Shown: positions 50,144 to 58,086, numbered from the stretch's first letter. The stretch is 64,000 nucleotides of DNA from Streptomyces fuscichromogenes (GCF_014645815.1 NZ_BMML01000013.1:124001-188000), one strand, 5' to 3'. Translations and numbers: made by a program. Notes: generated by a model not told the origin, from the sequence alone.

Positions 50144-50171
50144 ATTCGGGACGGTATCCCTGATATGAGAC
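50137..50171. promoter_or_regulatory. 35-bp palindrome over the XRE-cupin start codon
   Basis: Arms GTCTCATAT (50137-50145) and ATATGAGAC (50163-50171) pair exactly. Inside them GGGA (50148-50151) and TCCC (50157-50160) give a second symmetric pair about the same centre. The left arm covers the regulator ATG (50143-50141), so a bound repressor would block initiation. Confidence 0.75.
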
Positions 50172-50189
50172 GCCGGTGTGAAGAAAGGC

Positions 50190-51092
50190 TCACGGCCGTG
50201 CCGCCTCGCCCAGGGCGGTCAGCACCGGGCGGATCAGTGGATGGCCCTCGGCTCCGCGTCGTACGGCCGCGAAGACGCGGCGGGTCGGGGCGACGCCGTC
50301 GACGGGGCGTACGACCACGCCGGTCAGGTCCATGCCGCGCAGCGCCGAGCGCGGCACGAGGGCCACGCCCGCGTCGGCCGAGGCCAGCGCCACCACGGCA
50401 CGGAAGTCGTCGGAGGAGTGTTCGAGACGGGGCTGGAAGCCGGCGCTCTCGCAGGCCAGGACGACCACGTCGTGGCAGGGGTTGCCGGGGTAGGGGCCGA
50501 TCCAGGTGTCCTTGGCCAGGTCGGCGAGGGGCACCTCGGAGGTCCCGGCCAGCCGGTGGTGGAGCGGGACGACGGCGTCGAAGGGCTCGGCGTACAGGGG
50601 TACGTGGGTGAGCCGGGGGTCGTCGGCGGACGGCGCCCCCCGGTACTCGACGGCGACCGCGACGTCGACCTGCCGGTCCAGGACCATCGGGAGGCTGGCG
50701 TCGCCCTCGGCGTCCTGGACGCGGATCCGGATACCGGGTGCGGTGCGGGCGAGACGGGCCACGGCCGGGGCGACCACCTGGGCGATGCCGGTGGCGAAGG
50801 CGGCGACGGTGACCGTGCCGGCCTCGCCCGAGCCGTACGCGGCGAGCTCGGCCTCGGCCCGCTCCAGCTGGGCGAGGACCGCGTTGGTGTGGGCGAGCAG
50901 GATCTCGCCGGCCGGGGTCAGCCGTACCCCCTTGGCGCCGCGCTCGACCAGACGGTGGCCGGTCTCCTGCTCAAGGGCCGTCAGTTGCTGGGACACCGCC
51001 GAGGGGGTCAGGTACAGCGCGGCGGCTGCCGCCGTGACCGTGCGGTGGTCGGCCACCGCACGGAGGATGTGGAGCCGCCGTGCCTCGATCAT
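50190..51092 (-). CDS. LysR-family transcriptional regulator
   Basis: A 300-residue LysR-type regulator of the subgroup with an IclR-like short linker. The N-terminal HTH is RRLHILRAVADHRTVTAAAA, then YLTPSAVSQQLTALEQETGH; the ligand-binding domain begins at about residue 90 (GTVTVAAFATGIAQVVAPAV). It lies downstream of kbl and tdh on the same strand, 52 bp after kbl, so it may be read through from that operon and could sense threonine, glycine or a 2-amino-3-ketobutyrate product. Divergent targets are not visible. ATG 51092 is the only good start. Confidence 0.9.
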   Translation of the reverse strand: MIEARRLHILRAVADHRTVTAAAAALYLTPSAVSQQLTALEQETGHRLVERGAKGVRLTPAGEILLAHTNAVLAQLERAEAELAAYGSGEAGTVTVAAFATGIAQVVAPAVARLARTAPGIRIRVQDAEGDASLPMVLDRQVDVAVAVEYRGAPSADDPRLTHVPLYAEPFDAVVPLHHRLAGTSEVPLADLAKDTWIGPYPGNPCHDVVVLACESAGFQPRLEHSSDDFRAVVALASADAGVALVPRSALRGMDLTGVVVRPVDGVAPTRRVFAAVRRGAEGHPLIRPVLTALGEAARP

Positions 51093-51144
51093 GGGATTGA
51101 TTATCGCAATATGTCGGCGCCGCTCGGGCCGGCGGCCCGGCTGC

Positions 51145-52341
51145 TCAGCCGGCCAGCTCCGCTCGGGCCGCGACGAAGGCGTCCACCGCGCGGTTCACGT
51201 CGTCCGTCGAGTGGGCCGCGGACAGCTGGACCCGGATCCGGGCCTGCCCCTGCGGGACCACCGGGTAGGAGAAGCCGATCACGTACACGCCCCGCTCCAG
51301 GAGCAGCTCGGCCATGCGGCCCGCCACGGCCGCGTCGCCGATCATCACGGGGGCGATGGCGTGGTCGCCGGGGAGGATGTCGAAGCCCTCCTCGGTCATC
51401 CGGCGGCGGAACAGGGCGGTGTTCTCGGCGAGCCGGACCCGCAGGTCGTCCGCCGCCTCCAGCAGGTCGAGGACCTTGAGGGAGGCCGCCGCGATCACCG
51501 GGGCCAGGGTGTTGGAGAAGAGGTAGGGGCGGGAGCGCTGGCGGAGCAGGGCGACGATCTCGGCGCGGGCCGCGACATAGCCGCCGGAGGCGCCGCCGAG
51601 GGCTTTGCCGAGGGTGCCGGTGACGATGTCGACGCGGTCCATGACGCCGTGCAGCTCGGGGGTGCCCCGGCCGGACGGGCCGACGAAGCCGACGGCGTGC
51701 GAGTCGTCGACCATGACCATCGCGTCGTAGCGGTCGGCGAGGTCGCAGATCTCGCGCAGCGGGGCCAGATAGCCGTCCATGGAGAACACGCCGTCGGTGA
51801 CGACCAGCCGGCGCCGGGCGCCCTGCGCCTCCTTCAGCTGCCGCTCCAGGTCGGCCAGGTCGCGGTTGGCGTAGCGGAGGCGGCGGGCCTTGGAGAGGCG
51901 GATGCCGTCGATGATCGAGGCGTGGTTGAGGGCGTCGGAGATCACCGCGTCCTCCTCGCCGAGCAGGGTCTCGAAGACCCCGCCGTTGGCGTCGAAGCAG
52001 GAGGAGTAGAGGATCGTGTCCTCCTGGCCGAGGAACGCCGACAGGCGGGCCTCCAGCTCCTTGTGGACCTCCTGGGTGCCGCAGATGAAGCGGACGGAGG
52101 CCATGCCGTAGCCCCAGCGGTCCAGGGCCTGGTGGGCGGCGGCGATCACGTCGGGGTGGTCGGCGAGGCCGAGGTAGTTGTTGGCACAGAAGTTGAGGAC
52201 CTCGCCCGGACGGCCGCCCGCGGTGACGGCGACGGTCGCGGACTGCGGGGTGCCGATGACCCGCTCGGGCTTGTGCAGACCGGCGGCGCGGATCTCGTCG
52301 AGGGTGGCGCGCAGGTCGTCGCGCACGGAGTCGAACATCAT
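51145..52341 (-). CDS. kbl: Glycine C-acetyltransferase (2-amino-3-ketobutyrate CoA ligase)
   Basis: A 398-residue PLP enzyme of the alpha-oxoamine synthase family; it cleaves 2-amino-3-oxobutyrate with CoA to glycine and acetyl-CoA. It contains LNFCANNYLGLADHPDVIAA at the start, MASVRFICGTQEVHKELEAR, DSHAVGFVGPSGRGTPE and the Schiff-base lysine in DIVTGTLGKALGGASGGYVA, then RPYLFSNTLAPVIAA. Length is exact for the family. It follows tdh by 28 bp on the same strand; together they degrade threonine to glycine plus acetyl-CoA. Housekeeping-type and apparently intact. Confidence 0.96.
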   Translation of the reverse strand: MMFDSVRDDLRATLDEIRAAGLHKPERVIGTPQSATVAVTAGGRPGEVLNFCANNYLGLADHPDVIAAAHQALDRWGYGMASVRFICGTQEVHKELEARLSAFLGQEDTILYSSCFDANGGVFETLLGEEDAVISDALNHASIIDGIRLSKARRLRYANRDLADLERQLKEAQGARRRLVVTDGVFSMDGYLAPLREICDLADRYDAMVMVDDSHAVGFVGPSGRGTPELHGVMDRVDIVTGTLGKALGGASGGYVAARAEIVALLRQRSRPYLFSNTLAPVIAAASLKVLDLLEAADDLRVRLAENTALFRRRMTEEGFDILPGDHAIAPVMIGDAAVAGRMAELLLERGVYVIGFSYPVVPQGQARIRVQLSAAHSTDDVNRAVDAFVAARAELAG

Positions 52342-52369
52342 CAGTCCTTGGGTGTCGTCAGCGGGTCCG

Positions 52370-53398
52370 TCAGTGGGTCCAGTCCAGGATGACCTTGCCG
52401 CCGCGGCCGCTCGCGGCGTCGGCGAAGGCCGCCTCGAAGTCGCGGTAGCCGTAGCGGCCGGTGATCACGGGGGCGAGGTCGAGTCCGCCCTCCAGCAGCA
52501 CCGACATCGCGTACCAGGTCTCGAACATCTCACGGCCGTAGATGCCCTTGACGGTGATCATCGAGGTGACGATCCGGGCCCAGTCGACGGCGAACTCCTG
52601 GGCGGGCAGACCGAGCATGGCGATACGGCCGCCGTGCGTCATGTTGGCGATCATGTCGCGCATGGCCTCGGGCCGGCCGGACATCTCCAGGCCGATGTCG
52701 AAGCCCTCGCGCAGGCCCAGCTGCCGCTGTCCGTCGGCGATCGCCGCCTGCGACACGTTCAGGGCGAGGCTCACGCCGATCTTGCGGGCGAGTTCGAGGC
52801 GCTCCTCGCTGACGTCGGTGATCACGACATGCCGGGCGCCGGCGTGCCGGGCCACGGCGGCGGCCATGAGGCCGATCGGCCCGGCGCCGGTGATCAGGAC
52901 GTCCTCGCCGACCAGCGGGAAGGAGAGGGCCGTGTGCACCGCGTTGCCGAACGGGTCGAAGATCGCGGCCACGTCCAGGTCGACGGGAACGCGGTGCACC
53001 CAGACGTTGCCGGCGGGCAGCGCGACGTACTCGGCGAACGCGCCGTCGCGGCCGACGCCGAGGCCGACCGTGGCCCGGCACAGATGGCGCCGCCCGGCCT
53101 GGCAGTTGCGGCACTTGCCGCACACGAGGTGGCCCTCGCCGCTGACCCGGTCGCCCACCTCGATGTCGCTGACATCCCGGCCGAGCGCCACGACCTCGCC
53201 GACGAACTCGTGCCCGAGCACCAGCGGCGTGGTGATGGCCTGCCGGGCCCAGCCGTCCCACGCCCGGATGTGCAGATCGGTGCCGCAGATACCGGTCCGC
53301 TGCACCTTGATCAGTACGTCACCCGGTCCGACCGTGGGCTCCGGCACGTCCGTGAGCCACAGCCCGGGCTCCGCCTTCTGCTTGACCAGCGCCTTCAA
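52370..53398 (-). CDS. tdh: L-threonine 3-dehydrogenase
   Basis: A 342-residue zinc medium-chain dehydrogenase; oxidises L-threonine to 2-amino-3-oxobutyrate with NAD. It contains RTGICGTDLHIRAWDGWARQ (catalytic zinc), LGHEFVGEVV, the structural-zinc cluster CGKCRNCQAGRRHLC, PAGNVWVHRVPVDLDVAAIF and ITGAGPIGLMAAAVARHAGA (Rossmann), and the Tdh hallmark DPFGNAVHTALSF. Start ATG 53398 gives the expected N-terminus. It is the first gene of the tdh-kbl-LysR unit. The upstream 170 bp hold a spaced inverted repeat GTGAGAT (53416-53422) / ATCTCAC (53471-53477) that might be a regulatory site. Confidence 0.96.
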   Translation of the reverse strand: MKALVKQKAEPGLWLTDVPEPTVGPGDVLIKVQRTGICGTDLHIRAWDGWARQAITTPLVLGHEFVGEVVALGRDVSDIEVGDRVSGEGHLVCGKCRNCQAGRRHLCRATVGLGVGRDGAFAEYVALPAGNVWVHRVPVDLDVAAIFDPFGNAVHTALSFPLVGEDVLITGAGPIGLMAAAVARHAGARHVVITDVSEERLELARKIGVSLALNVSQAAIADGQRQLGLREGFDIGLEMSGRPEAMRDMIANMTHGGRIAMLGLPAQEFAVDWARIVTSMITVKGIYGREMFETWYAMSVLLEGGLDLAPVITGRYGYRDFEAAFADAASGRGGKVILDWTH

Positions 53399-53415
53399 CG
53401 CTACGGCTCCTGTGC

Positions 53416-53477
53416 GTGAGATCCCGGCCGCGGGGACGCCGAGGCGGCCCGCGGCCTGGGAGGGGGTGGAATCTCAC
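53416..53477. promoter_or_regulatory. Spaced inverted repeat upstream of tdh
   Basis: GTGAGAT (53416-53422) and ATCTCAC (53471-53477) are exact complements, 48 bp apart, between the tdh start and the next gene. It could be an operator pair for the LysR or another regulator; a chance match of 7 bp is not excluded. Confidence 0.35.
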
Positions 53478-53574
53478 AGCAATCTGCCGCACCCGGGCGC
53501 GTCGGTCCATCGAGGATTTCTTAACCGCCGCCACAGCTGCGCTTCACACCTGCGGAACACCCGGCAGGACACGG

Positions 53575-53946
53575 CTAGTCGAGGCGCGAGACCTGGTAGT
53601 GGGCGATGAACCAGTCCTCGCCCGTCCGGGTGACGAGGACGGAGAGCTTCACATCCACCGGGGGCCGGTCCACGAACGAGAACTCGACCCCCAGATAGCC
53701 GAGGACGACACCCTCGGCGGGCCGCCGGGTCTCCAGGACGCGGTAGACCGCCTTCATCCCGAGGGGCTGGGAGTCGTAGTACGCGGCGACGCCCTGCCGT
53801 CCGACGCTGTACGGATGCAGTCCCTGGAAGACGGCGTCCTCGGTGAACTGGGCGGCGACGCGCTCGGGACGGTGCGCGTCGACGGCCTCCTGCCACCGGT
53901 CGAGGACCGCGCTCAGGATCGCCGTGTCCTCGGTCGTGCTGGTCAT
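53575..53946 (-). CDS. SnoaL-like / NTF2-fold protein
   Basis: A 123-residue NTF2-fold protein: ILSAVLDRWQEAVDAHRPERVAAQFTEDAVF, read as a long N-terminal helix pair, then QGLHPYSVGRQGVAAYYDSQ, VVLGYLGVEFSFVDRPPVDVKL and VTRTGEDWFIAHYQVSRL. The pattern TEDAVFQGLHPYSVGRxGVxxYY is that of the SgcJ/EcaC-like SnoaL proteins. It follows the SDR gene by 46 bp on the same strand; the two form a unit whose promoter carries a 21-bp palindrome also found beside the LysR gene. The function is not known for this subfamily. Confidence 0.88.
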   Translation of the reverse strand: MTSTTEDTAILSAVLDRWQEAVDAHRPERVAAQFTEDAVFQGLHPYSVGRQGVAAYYDSQPLGMKAVYRVLETRRPAEGVVLGYLGVEFSFVDRPPVDVKLSVLVTRTGEDWFIAHYQVSRLD

Positions 53947-53992
53947 GTCCGCTCCTTGCTCTCTTCGACGGGTGATGCGCCTTGCCTGGCTG

Positions 53993-54706
53993 TCAGTGTC
54001 CGGCGCTCATGCCGCCGTCGACGTGCAGGATCTCGCCGGTGACGAACGGCGCGGTCTCCAGGAAGAGCACCGCGTCGACGATGTCGCTCACTTCACCCAT
54101 CCGGCCGACCGGGTGCAGGGCGGCGAGGAACTCGTGGGTCTCGGCCGCGTGCATCGGGGTCTTGATGGTGCCGGGCGACACCGCGTTGACGCGGATGCCG
54201 CGGGTGGCGTACTCGATCGCCAGGGACTTGGTCGCGGACTGGAGGCCGCCCTTGGTCAGTGAGGCCAGCACGGAGGGCACCCGGGCGTCCGGGCTGTCGA
54301 CCAGGCTGGTGGTGATGCTGACGATGTGTCCGCCGCCCTGGGCGAGCAGGTGCGGGACCGCCTGCTGGGTGAGGTGGAAGAAACCGGCGACGTTGATGCC
54401 GGTGACGGCGGCGTAGTCCGCGGCGGTGTAGTCGGTGAAGGGCTTGGCGACGAAGATGCCGGCGTTGTTGACCACGGTGTCGATCCGGCCGAAACGCTCG
54501 ACGGCGGCGGCCACGACCCGCTCGGCGGTCGCCGGGTCGGCGATGTCGCCCTGGACGGTCAGGACACCGTCGTCGTCGGCGGGGGCGATGGTGCGCGAGG
54601 TGGCTACGACCGCGAAGCCGAGCTTCCGGTAGCCCTCGACGAGGGTGGCGCCGATGCCCTGCGAGGCACCGGTGACGATCGCGACCTTCTGCTGCTGAGT
54701 GCTCAT
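53993..54706 (-). CDS. SDR oxidoreductase
   Basis: A 237-residue SDR with VAIVTGASQGIGATLVEGYR (cofactor motif), VATSRTIAPADDDG where the usual Asp/Arg selector is an Arg (NADP likely), TVVNNAGIFVAKPF, the Ser region SITTSLVDSPD and, in place of the common YxxxK, SVLASLTKGGL: the catalytic tyrosine position is a Leu or Ser (positions 149-153), so only Lys is certain. This deviates from active SDRs and may mean a changed mechanism or a non-catalytic member. It is followed by the SnoaL-like gene and controlled from a promoter with a palindrome at 54808-54828. Confidence 0.85.
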   Translation of the reverse strand: MSTQQQKVAIVTGASQGIGATLVEGYRKLGFAVVATSRTIAPADDDGVLTVQGDIADPATAERVVAAAVERFGRIDTVVNNAGIFVAKPFTDYTAADYAAVTGINVAGFFHLTQQAVPHLLAQGGGHIVSITTSLVDSPDARVPSVLASLTKGGLQSATKSLAIEYATRGIRVNAVSPGTIKTPMHAAETHEFLAALHPVGRMGEVSDIVDAVLFLETAPFVTGEILHVDGGMSAGH

Positions 54707-54807
54707 GACGACCTTTTCCGTAGGGGCTGACGATCGCTAGCCGACCGGTCAACTACTTGGAACGTAGGTCACGCCGGTCCGGGGCGCCAGGATCGGCTTC
54801 CTCCTGA

Positions 54808-54828
54808 CTGGGAGGCCCAGCCTCCCAG
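54808..54828. promoter_or_regulatory. 21-bp palindrome, LysR-type operator copy 1
   Basis: CTGGGAGGC-CCA-GCCTCCCAG, exact 9-bp arms. It lies 102 bp before the SDR start and 7 bp from the end of the LysR gene. The same arms occur at 55775-55795 in the LysR/isomerase-like divergent promoter. Confidence 0.75.
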
Positions 54829-54834
54829 CGCAGC

Positions 54835-55764
54835 TCAGCCCGGGAGCGCGTACGGATCGCCGGCGGGCAGCCAGGCGTCCGGGGCGTGGATCCCGAGGTC
54901 GCCGACGCCCTCGCACAGGGCGTCGACGGCGGCCAGGACGCCGGCGCGGTCCTCGCTCGCGCGCCAGACCAGGGACCAGGTCCAGTACACCTTCGGCGCG
55001 ACGATCTCGCGGCGGACCAGGTCGGGCGGGAGCGGAGTGGTCTGGCCCTTGGGCGAGTTGAGGACTGGCCGGGTGCAGCGCCGGACGTGGTCGAAGTAGG
55101 CCGGGCCGGTGACGGCGCCGTCGGAGATGCGCACCGCGCGGGCGCCGACGGCCCGGGTGAGCTCCTCCGCGTACCCGTTCCAGGAGGCCCAGGAGGTGAT
55201 GTCCTCGTCGATCAGGATGTCCGTGTCCCGGGCCGGCAGGTCGCTGGTGTCGGTGCCCTTGGCGACGGCGTACAGCCGGTCGGCGCCGATCAGCCGGGCC
55301 CGCAGCCCGAGCCGTTCGAGGTCCTCGGTACGCACCCAGCAGACGGCGAGGTCCAGGCTGCCGTCGGCGACCCGGGCGGCCTGGGTGTGGGAGGGCGCGA
55401 CCCACGCGTCCACGTGCACCCGGGCCACCGCGGCGGTCCGTGAACCCAGGTCCGGCGGCAGCCAGTTGACATAGCCGAGCCGTACCGGCTGGGAGCCCGA
55501 GAGCCGGCCCGCCCGGCGTCTGAGGTCGTCGGCCCGCGCCAGCAGGTCCCGGGTGTGCGGAAGCAGTTCGGCGCCCGCGGGGGTGAGGGAGACCGAGCGG
55601 CGGTCGCGGTCGAACAGCCGGACGCCCAGGTCCCGTTCGAGCGCCTTGATCTGCTGGGAGAGCGAGGGGCCCGCGATGAGCAGCCGCTCGGCGGCCCGGC
55701 CGAAGTTCAGCTCTTCGGCGACCGCCACGAAGTAGCGCAGTTGGCGCAGTTCCACGCGCGTCAT
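54835..55764 (-). CDS. LysR-family transcriptional regulator
   Basis: A 309-residue LysR-type regulator from ATG 55764: VELRQLRYFVAVAEELNFGR and AGPSLSQQIKALERDLGVRL make the HTH; the co-inducer-binding domain covers about residues 90-300 and is of normal length. It is divergent from the muconolactone-isomerase-like gene at 55872 and immediately downstream of the SDR/SnoaL-like promoter. The identical palindrome arms CTGGGAGGC/GCCTCCCAG at 55775-55795 and 54808-54828 flank the gene, so it probably controls both neighbours and itself. An upstream ATG at 55842 would place the palindrome inside the coding region and is rejected. Confidence 0.9.
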   Translation of the reverse strand: MTRVELRQLRYFVAVAEELNFGRAAERLLIAGPSLSQQIKALERDLGVRLFDRDRRSVSLTPAGAELLPHTRDLLARADDLRRRAGRLSGSQPVRLGYVNWLPPDLGSRTAAVARVHVDAWVAPSHTQAARVADGSLDLAVCWVRTEDLERLGLRARLIGADRLYAVAKGTDTSDLPARDTDILIDEDITSWASWNGYAEELTRAVGARAVRISDGAVTGPAYFDHVRRCTRPVLNSPKGQTTPLPPDLVRREIVAPKVYWTWSLVWRASEDRAGVLAAVDALCEGVGDLGIHAPDAWLPAGDPYALPG

Positions 55765-55774
55765 GCTACGCGTG

Positions 55775-55795
55775 CTGGGAGGCCGCGCCTCCCAG
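55775..55795. promoter_or_regulatory. 21-bp palindrome, LysR-type operator copy 2
   Basis: CTGGGAGGC-CGC-GCCTCCCAG, arms identical to those at 54808-54828. It lies 11 bp before the LysR start and 76 bp before the isomerase-like start, in the divergent promoter. Confidence 0.8.
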
Positions 55796-55871
55796 CAGCG
55801 AGTCCGCCGGTCGTGGCAGTGCGGCCGACGGCGGCGCAGCATGGAGTCACGGACAACCGAGGGAGCACACC

Positions 55872-56174
55872 GTGCGAGAGTTCCTGGTCGAGATCACCAC
55901 CACCGTCCCCGAGGGCACCGGCCAGGACGAGGTCGACCGGCGGCGGGCCGCGGAGGCCGTCCGAGCGAGGGAGCTGGCCGCGACCGGTCATCTGGCCCGG
56001 CTGTGGCGCCCGGTGGGCGAGTTGCGCAGCATCGGTGTCTGGCGGGCCGCCGACGAGGCGGAACTCCACGAGAAGGTGCTCGGCACCCTGCCCCTGCGCC
56101 CGTGGATGACGCTCACCGTCACCCCGCTGGAGTCCCACCCCAACGACCCGGGCCGGGTCGACGGCACCCACTGA
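55872..56174 (+). CDS. Muconolactone delta-isomerase-like protein
   Basis: A 100-residue ferredoxin-like-fold protein of the muconolactone isomerase (CatC/MmlI) family: MREFLVEITTTVPEGT, RRAAEAVRARELAATGHLAR, LWRPVGELRSIGVWRAADEA and LHEKVLGTLPLRPWMTLTVT, including the Glu and Leu/Trp positions that shape the active site in CatC. In the beta-ketoadipate pathway it moves the double bond of muconolactone; here no other catechol-branch gene is visible, so it may act on another enol-lactone. It starts at GTG 55872 after GGGAG and is divergent from a LysR gene with a 21-bp palindrome between. Confidence 0.88.
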   Translation: MREFLVEITTTVPEGTGQDEVDRRRAAEAVRARELAATGHLARLWRPVGELRSIGVWRAADEAELHEKVLGTLPLRPWMTLTVTPLESHPNDPGRVDGTH

Positions 56175-56221
56175 CCGGCGCCTCCCCCTGGACCCGTGTC
56201 ACCGGGACCGCCGTCACACCG

Positions 56222-56305
56222 CCGCGGCCGCACTGCCACGGCCGCACTGCCACGGTCAGGCCGCCGCGGTCACACCGCCACGGTCACGTCGCCACGGTCA
56301 CGTCG
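56222..56305. repeat. 14-bp tandem repeat (six copies)
   Basis: Six consecutive 14-bp units starting CC(A/G)CGG: CCGCGGCCGCACTG, CCACGGCCGCACTG, CCACGGTCAGGCCG, CCGCGGTCACACCG, then CCACGGTCACGTCG twice exactly, with a degenerate seventh after 56305. It lies in the 314-bp gap between the isomerase-like gene and the GAF gene; this gap holds no gene. Confidence 0.85.
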
Positions 56306-56488
56306 CCGCGGGTGCCGGTCACGGCCGGTCACCACCCGCCTCGCCTCGGTCCGGTCGCTCAGCTCCAGGGTCAGGATCAGCGAGCACGCGGCGTCGAGAG
56401 TCTTCCGCCCGGCGTCACCGGTGCGTCCCATGCGACCGCGGCAGGGGGATATGGGACCGGTCGGCTGGTGAAGCGGCTGCTCCCGCGG

Positions 56489-57070
56489 TCACAGCAGCGG
56501 CAGACCGTCGGCCTCGCGGCGCTCGATGCGGGCCACCAGCTCGGCCGCCGACGACTTGATGGTCTCCAGACCGGGGCGGCCCCAGGGCCGCGGCTCCACG
56601 TCGACCACGCACACCGTGCCGAGCGTCGTGCCCGTGCTGTCGATGAGCGGGGCGCCCAGATAGGAACGGATGCCGAAGTCGTCGACGACCGGGTTGCCCG
56701 CGAACCTGGGGTAGTCGCAGACGTCCTCCAGGACCAGCGCCTTGCGCCGGACCACCACATGGGGGCAGAAACCATGGTCGCGGGGCAGTTCACGGCCCAG
56801 TACCGGGGTGCTGCCGTCGGGCCGCACCACGGGCGGTGCCACGTCCGGCAGGTGCAGGCCCGCGAAGAACTGGCGGTTCAGGTCGATGAAGTTGACCATG
56901 GCGTACGGCGCCCCGGTGACCTCGGCGAGCCGGTCCGCGTAGGTGTCCAGGGCCGGGTCCGGATGTGCGCCCAGGCGCAGTTGGCCGAGGCGCCGGGTGC
57001 GCTCGGGTGCCTCCTTGTCCTCGGGCGTGAGCAGCAGCCGGCCGGCCGGGCGCGGCGGGTCGTACCTCAT
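56489..57070 (-). CDS. GAF-domain protein of the conservon
   Basis: A 193-residue protein. A short N-terminal part (RPAGRLLLTPEDKEAPERTR) precedes a GAF domain at about residues 35-185 (YAMVNFIDLNRQFFAGLHLP, DHGFCPHVVVRRKALVLEDV, RSYLGAPLIDSTGTTLGTVC, VVDVEPRPW). The NxxQxFxxG and CxxxV segments are typical of free GAF proteins of Streptomyces that sense small ligands or redox. It is the last gene of the five-gene conservon, 61 bp after the GTPase, as in several Streptomyces cvn loci. ATG 57070 is chosen because earlier in-frame starts fall within the GTPase region. Confidence 0.9.
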   Translation of the reverse strand: MRYDPPRPAGRLLLTPEDKEAPERTRRLGQLRLGAHPDPALDTYADRLAEVTGAPYAMVNFIDLNRQFFAGLHLPDVAPPVVRPDGSTPVLGRELPRDHGFCPHVVVRRKALVLEDVCDYPRFAGNPVVDDFGIRSYLGAPLIDSTGTTLGTVCVVDVEPRPWGRPGLETIKSSAAELVARIERREADGLPLL

Positions 57071-57131
57071 GCGCGGGCTCCGTCGCGGTGGACGTGGGTC
57101 ATATACGGGCTCCGTGTGGGGTGTATGAGGT

Positions 57132-57731
57132 TCACATGTGGGCGCCATGGCTCGGCGCGGAGACCGGAGCATGGGCGATGAGATGACGGACGAGGGTGAG
57201 CAGGGTCTGGACGCCGGAGCTGGAGATACGGGCGTCGCAGCGGACCACCGGGACCTCCGGGTCGAGGTCGATGGCGGCGCGTACCTCGTCGGGGTCGTAG
57301 CGGTAGGAACCGTCGAACTCGTTGATGGCGACGATGAAGCCGAGGCCGCGCTCCTCGAAGAAGTCGACGGCCGCGAAGCAGTCCTCCAGGCGGCGGGTGT
57401 CAGCGAGGATGACCGCGCCGAGCGCGCCCTCGGACAGCTCGTCCCACATGAACCAGAACCGCTCCTGTCCGGGCGTGCCGAACAGGTAGAGCACGTGTTC
57501 CGGGTCCAGGGTGATGCGGCCGAAGTCCATGGCCACGGTCGTCTCGACCTTGTTCTCGATCCCTTCGAGACTGTCGGTCGCGGCACTGACCGTGGTGAGG
57601 AGTTCCTCCGTGGACAGCGGCGCGATCTCGCTGACCGCGCCCACGAAGGTGGTCTTGCCGACTCCGAACCCGCCGGCCACCAGGATCTTCAGCGCGGTGG
57701 GGAAGGGATCAGAGCTGTCGTCGTAGTCCAT
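57132..57731 (-). CDS. Conservon GTPase (CvnD-like)
   Basis: A 199-residue small GTPase. Motifs: P-loop GGFGVGKTTFVGAVSEIAPL, switch 1 Thr region, G3 in YLFGTPGQERFWFMWDEL (DxxG replaced by the family's FGTPGQ), G4 in AINEFDGSYRYD (NxFD rather than NKxD), and G5 near CDARIS. These are the known features of CvnD/MglA-related GTPases. Its start overlaps the DUF742 gene end by 23 bp. Conservon products are thought to act at the membrane in a G-protein-coupled-receptor-like complex: kinase-like CvnA, roadblock CvnB, CvnC and CvnD. Roles in development or metabolism differ between copies. Confidence 0.94.
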   Translation of the reverse strand: MDYDDSSDPFPTALKILVAGGFGVGKTTFVGAVSEIAPLSTEELLTTVSAATDSLEGIENKVETTVAMDFGRITLDPEHVLYLFGTPGQERFWFMWDELSEGALGAVILADTRRLEDCFAAVDFFEERGLGFIVAINEFDGSYRYDPDEVRAAIDLDPEVPVVRCDARISSSGVQTLLTLVRHLIAHAPVSAPSHGAHM

Positions 57732-58086
57732 CGAGCACTGCCTCCAGGAGGGACCGGTCAGTGGGGTTGTGGTGGAACACGGGGGGCTTGGCGGTCAGCG
57801 CCCCGCAGTCGACGAGGTCCGAGAGCAGCACCTTGGTGACCACGGCGGGAAGTTTGAGGTGCGCGGCGATCTCGGCGACCGAGACGGGGGCGCGGCACAG
57901 GTCGAGTGCCTGCGCGTGCTCCAGGCCGAGGTAGCCGATCGGCGTGGACCCGGTCGCCATCACCTGCGACATGAGGTCGAGGGCGATGCTGGGCTCGGTG
58001 CGGCCGTTGCTGACCGTGAACGGGCGCACGAGGCGTCCGGCCGCGTCGTCGAGCCAGGGCCCGTCGCCGGCTGCCGCCACCCTCAA
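57709..58086 (-). CDS. DUF742 protein (CvnC-like)
   Basis: A DUF742 protein of about 123-125 residues with a winged-helix-like fold: WLDDAAGRLVRPFTVSNGRT, EPSIALDLMSQVMA, LGLEHAQALDLCRAPVSVAE, IAAHLKLPAVVTKVLLSDLV and DCGALTAKPP. This is the third component of conservons; it is proposed to link the roadblock protein to the GTPase. The start is uncertain: a TTG at 58086 overlapping the roadblock stop (TTGA) or a GTG at 58080. It overlaps the GTPase by 23 bp, so translation of the whole operon is coupled. Confidence 0.92.
   Translation of the reverse strand: MRVAAAGDGPWLDDAAGRLVRPFTVSNGRTEPSIALDLMSQVMATGSTPIGYLGLEHAQALDLCRAPVSVAEIAAHLKLPAVVTKVLLSDLVDCGALTAKPPVFHHNPTDRSLLEAVLDGLRRQL

Noticed and set aside
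53399..53574. Glycine or threonine riboswitch before tdh
   Set aside because: Only a spaced 7-bp inverted repeat was found; no conserved riboswitch core could be recognised.
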